Source: Methylobacterium sp. UNC378MF (GTDB lineage Bacteria > Pseudomonadota > Alphaproteobacteria > Rhizobiales > Beijerinckiaceae). From it: a DNA stretch of 64,000 nucleotides. The position numbers and the translations under genes were made by a program. Positions 61,037-64,000 of the stretch are shown here, piece by piece; within the stretch, counting starts at the first letter, position 1; every line of letters starts with the position of its first letter. Location: positions 124,001-188,000 of the forward strand of contig NZ_FMWU01000004.1 of NCBI RefSeq assembly GCF_900103195.1, written 5' to 3'. The notes beneath the pieces are model-generated. The model was not told the DNA's origin and did no database searches. It saw nothing but the letters and a program-made list of their open reading frames with translations.

Positions 61037-61728
61037 GTAAAGCTCCGACAGGCCTGCATATGAAAATGGAATCCTGAAAATTAGACCGGTCAAAAACCGT
61101 GAAGTTCCTGGCGGATGGTGCGACAAATATTACTGTCTCAGAATCGTTGCCGTGAGATATTGTTGGATTTCGCACCGTCGGGGCGGCGTGCGATCGGGTC
61201 GGGAGCTTCGCTCAACCCTAGCCCCGTAAGCTCGGCCAGAACCTACAACCCGAGCGCGAAAAATCGTCTGAACCTTCGACGTCAAGAGCTATTAACCCAG
61301 ATCAAGGGCGGCTCGAAGGCCGCTCATCCCCGAGATGCTCAGATCCGTATTCGGCATGCGCACCATCGCCCCGCACACCCCATCCTACGGCTCCTCGCAT
61401 GACCCGGTTCTTCATGGAGTAGCCGACGGCCTGGCGGACCTTTTCCCGCTGGTCGAACAGCCAGCCCACTTTGTAGACGACCCTGATGCGACGGCTGCGC
61501 CCTCTCCCGCGCCGGAACGTGCATCAGAGGCAGAGGTCTGACCGCGCCGCTATCTCCAGGCCCGCACGCTCATGTCCGACCCCAACCTGCCTGCGCACGA
61601 CCTTCGGCGCCAGAGCGGATCAACGTCCCATTAACCATCGGGGCCCAGATCTACGGGTCGGCGGATCGCGAAGGAGGCCGAGGCCTCTGAGTCACCCGTC
61701 TGTTGCCCGAGCCATCGCAGTGGAAGAG
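61037..61728. other. Gene-poor region
   Basis: About 690 bp. AT-rich at 61050-61170. Contains only the doubtful minus-strand frame at 61302-61469. Confidence 0.4.
61302..61469 (-). pseudogene. Possible gene fragment
   Basis: A minus-strand frame reads VGWLFDQREKVRQAVGYSMK and on to a stop at 61302, with natural-looking residues but no SD or ATG and no family match. Perhaps a relic. Confidence 0.2.
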
Positions 61729-61869
61729 ATGACAGCGACGATCCTGACCGAGAGGATGCGGGCGATGAAAGCGTTGGGCACCGCCAAGGCGTCTGCCGAG
61801 ATGGTTGCCGACCATCGCGCTCGCGCGACATGGGCCGGGGCTCCAAACGCATCGCCGCGTTCGTCATGA
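61729..61869 (+). CDS. Small helical hypothetical protein
   Basis: 46 residues: MTATILTERMRAMKALGTAK and an Ala/Arg-rich end. It overlaps the next gene in an ATGA junction, which supports both as a coupled pair. In-frame GTG at 61720 is an alternative start. Confidence 0.35.
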   Translation: MTATILTERMRAMKALGTAKASAEMVADHRARATWAGAPNASPRSS

Positions 61870-62123
61870 CGGCGCATCCAGCCCCGCTCTGCGAAGTGAA
61901 GGTGGATGCCGTCTGGCGCACATTCAGCCTCAACGAGGCACAATTGCACTTCCGGGACGCGATCAAGCGCTGCCCGGCGTGTCACGGTCGGGTGACCATT
62001 CTCGGCACCTATGGCCTCCAGCCGCGCCTGGCGCTCTCACACCGTCGATCGCATGACGGGTGCCCCTCGAACACACGACACTACCGAGGCGTGCAAAGTC
62101 GGCATCCGCAGCCGGTCGACTAA
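61866..62123 (+). CDS. Small protein with CPxC motif
   Basis: Protein of 85 residues: CEVKVDAVWRTFSLNEAQLHF, then RCPACHGRVTILGTYG and HRRSHDGCPSNTRHYRG. Cys and His spacing suggests a metal-binding (zinc-ribbon-like) fold. ATG 61866 overlaps the stop of the previous ORF (ATGA). An in-frame ATG at 61830 is also open. Confidence 0.5.
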   Translation: MTAHPAPLCEVKVDAVWRTFSLNEAQLHFRDAIKRCPACHGRVTILGTYGLQPRLALSHRRSHDGCPSNTRHYRGVQSRHPQPVD

Positions 62124-62384
62124 GTTCAGTAAGACCGCCCGACGCAAGATTGGGTCTTCTCACGCGCGCGACCACGGCCCGGCCAGGGTCGATTAGGGCA
62201 TCGGCGGGATCAGGGTCACGGCCCCCCGGGACTCGATCGCGGGCGGCGACGCGCCCGGCGGTCAACACAACAGCAAGAACCCACAAGACCAGGCTGCCGC
62301 GTCGCCACGATCACCGCTGCGGCCTTAAGCACACCGCCCGCGGGCTGTCCTCTATCTAGGCGCGCGCTTGCGCGGTGCTATCAA

Positions 62385-62633
62385 TCAGCGTTGCGGAGAC
62401 GGCTCCGCGGCTGCCGCACCCGGCTCCGGCTTTGGGCCGCCGGTCGGCGGGCTGCCATGTGCGACGGCCTGAGCCACCAGCCACTCACCGAGCCTGAGCG
62501 CGGCACTCCAGTCGAAATCTGCGTAGGCATGCTCCTCGTCGCCGTGCATCGTCAGCGTGATCCCGTCCCGGCCGGCCTCAGCCTGAATGTCGCCCGAGCG
62601 AAAGCGAGCTTCCACGTGGATGCTCTCCCTCAT
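62385..62633 (-). CDS. Small hypothetical protein
   Basis: Protein of 82 residues: MRESIHVEARFRSGDIQAEAG, ITLTMHGDEEHAYADFDWSAALRLGEWLVAQAVAHG and a Pro/Ala tail. GGGAG 7 nt before the ATG. It looks like a small strand-helix fold; no family recognised. Confidence 0.5.
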   Translation of the reverse strand: MRESIHVEARFRSGDIQAEAGRDGITLTMHGDEEHAYADFDWSAALRLGEWLVAQAVAHGSPPTGGPKPEPGAAAAEPSPQR

Positions 62634-62637
62634 CGCC

Positions 62638-62772
62638 TCACTCCCATCTCAGCCGCGCTGCCACATTGTTGCAGCCTGTCTTGTACGTCCATTCGGCGCA
62701 GGTCCAGTTATCAGGACAGGCTGTGGAGACGACATGCTCTGGATCAAGGGGGTTCGAAATCTTGACGATCAC
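62638..62772 (-). CDS. 44-residue Cys-rich peptide
   Basis: GTG start behind GAGGCAGGA: VIVKISNPLDPEHVVSTACP and on through NWTCAEWTYKTGC. Three Cys and natural residue use. It ends 4 bp before the next gene starts, so they may be co-translated. Confidence 0.35.
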   Translation of the reverse strand: MIVKISNPLDPEHVVSTACPDNWTCAEWTYKTGCNNVAARLRWE

Positions 62773-63136
62773 GTTCCTGCCTCGGAGGCGCGACGGAGTC
62801 CGATCGGCTCCGCGATGCGCAACGTCACGGGCAGCAACCATCCTCGGGGTTACGCGTCCCGCTGATCGAACGCCGTCTGGTCCCGGAGGACCACCCCGGC
62901 GACATCGTCACGTGTTTCAATGATTATCTCGGCCGCTGTGTAGATCGGGCTACGCTGCCTGGGTCCGAGCAGATCCTGGATGCACCGCCACCGCAACCTT
63001 GCCACCTGCGCTCCAGCATCCTGAAACCCGATGCCCGTACGGATCCTGCACCGTAAAAATAGACGCCGAGACCCGCCGCCCGCGCGCAAAGCGGGCAGCG
63101 GGCCGAGCGTGCGCTGCACCTGGCTGCAGACGAATG
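62773..63136. other. Intergenic region, no gene seen
   Basis: About 360 bp between the Cys-rich peptide and the hemerythrin-like gene. No convincing frame or signal. Confidence 0.35.
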
Positions 63137-63772
63137 TCAGCGCGGCATAGAGCGGATCGCCTCGCGGGGCGTACGCTCCACGGCCTTAACGGTTCGGCTC
63201 GACTGTGATCTGGCAGAGCGTCCGCTATTCCAGACCAGGTAGCCGAGGCCGGCCGCCACCCCTGCGAGCGTCGTGATAAGAGCGACCTCGCTCGACATGA
63301 CCCCGGCTGCGACACCCCGCCGACGGGACTGAAGGGCGTTCGTCTTCGCCCGCACGAAAGCCCGTGTAGCAGCCGACACCTCCTCAGGCGCGAGAAGCCT
63401 CCGGGCTGCCGGGATCAACTCATGAACGTGGCGGTGCAGATGCTGATCCACGAGGAAGGTGACATCCTCGAAGGTGTCAAGCCAACCGGCCGTCCCGGTC
63501 CTGCGGCGGGCGAGCTGCCGGAGCTGCCGCCTGAACTCCGCGTGGCCCCTGTGCAAATCCTCGATCAGCGAGCGTGTCTGACTTTCCCGGCTCAAGGGGC
63601 CGTAGAGGCTTGCCTCGAGCCCGATCGCATGCAGCTCAAGCTCGTCCATGAGATCGGCAAGCATCTGCTCCCGGCTGCCGACCGCGCGGGGATCGTTGAG
63701 AGCGTAAGGGATCTCGCGGATCAGGCCGCCGATATTTTCGTGGTCGCGCTCGATGAGCTGCCAAATGTCCAT
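63137..63772 (-). CDS. Hemerythrin (HHE) domain protein with C-terminal membrane helix
   Basis: Protein of 211 residues. The HHE four-helix bundle shows iron-ligand candidates in IERDHENIGGLI, LELHAIGLEASLY (H-x4-E), LHRGHAEFRRQL and VDQHLHRHVHELIPAARR. A C-terminal helix (VALITTLAGVAAGLGYLVWN) should anchor it. HHE proteins bind di-iron and react with O2 or NO. It stands alone, with 228 bp of non-coding sequence to the window end. Confidence 0.8.
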   Translation of the reverse strand: MDIWQLIERDHENIGGLIREIPYALNDPRAVGSREQMLADLMDELELHAIGLEASLYGPLSRESQTRSLIEDLHRGHAEFRRQLRQLARRRTGTAGWLDTFEDVTFLVDQHLHRHVHELIPAARRLLAPEEVSAATRAFVRAKTNALQSRRRGVAAGVMSSEVALITTLAGVAAGLGYLVWNSGRSARSQSSRTVKAVERTPREAIRSMPR

Positions 63773-64000
63773 GCAGATCCTCCTTGCCGGCGGTACAACT
63801 ACCAGCTTCGAACCCCCTTCTCCCGCTGAGCGTTCCTGATCGAGGCCGCGCCGGCCCGAACCGCCTCTCGGGAAGGCGCCTGCGGATGCGGCGAGGACGG
63901 GCCGAACGACCCTTCGCGATCCGTCTCGTCATCCGGCATCCACCCTCTGTTGACCCGCTTTCGGGCGGCCGTTCCCGGATCGGGATACCAAGCGCACAAT

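Noticed and set aside
63799..63999. 66-codon minus-strand ORF at the window end
   Set aside because: Arg/Pro-rich composition and no SD; probably non-coding upstream sequence.

Overview
The window is high-GC chromosomal DNA from an alphaproteobacterium, most likely Methylobacterium or a close relative. Supporting signs are the strong G/C third-position bias, a PmtA-type phosphatidylcholine pathway, a FixL/FixJ/FixK-type module, a CtrA-type TTAA-N7-TTAA site, a DctABD system and a Tat-leader malate:quinone oxidoreductase. The genus is an inference from gene content. I see no rRNA, tRNA, CRISPR array, transposase or IS end. All functional calls come from reading the sequence against remembered families; no database search was run.

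Layout. 0-16.6 kb is mostly metabolic and envelope genes. It holds the 5' end of a phosphatidylserine decarboxylase, a class III aminotransferase, PmtA, a MltB-like lytic transglycosylase, a DUF2778 protein, Mqo, an MdcB/CitG-like enzyme, a glycosyltransferase divergent from a methyltransferase with a duplicated C-terminal module, and a CoA-transferase. 16.6-20.8 kb is an arsenic cluster: arsH divergent from arsR-arsC-arsB-MFS, with a palindromic operator in the 44-bp gap. 20.8-25.0 kb is an amino-acid/amine ABC importer with a PuuB-like oxidase, divergent from an XRE-cupin regulator. 25.1-27.7 kb holds three coupled TadE/TadG-like genes. 28.1-29.8 kb holds CheZ-like and HD-GYP genes behind a CtrA-like site. 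30-34.8 kb is dctA divergent from dctBD, with a recognisable sigma-54 promoter and DctD-type palindrome.

35-54 kb is the most interesting part. It is an island of stress genes: four tandem-domain universal stress proteins, a P-type ATPase, a stand-alone BLUF photoreceptor, a phasin-like protein, a three-BON-domain protein, a K+ channel, AqpZ, a GGDEF protein, a VIT-type transporter and cytochrome b561. A regulatory core lies inside it: a truncated FixL-like kinase, FixJ, a single receiver and a FixK-type Crp/Fnr regulator. Nine sequences matching TTG[AC]-N6-[GT]CAA, plus one degenerate copy, lie in this island. Eight of the nine good sites and the degenerate copy lie about 62-79 bp upstream of a start codon; the ninth is an extra distal site before the BON gene. 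The same pattern was not seen by eye in the flanking 45 kb. The simplest reading is a compact FixK-controlled low-oxygen/stress regulon whose own kinase has lost its sensor and phospho-acceptor parts. A separate Irr-like box precedes the VIT/cytochrome b561 operon.

54.5-59.2 kb holds an HlyD-family protein, an ABC exporter whose nucleotide-binding domain lacks Walker A and B residues, a small secreted protein and a divergent LysR regulator. 59.2-64 kb is gene-poor, with small proteins (including a 27-residue membrane peptide) and a hemerythrin-like membrane protein.
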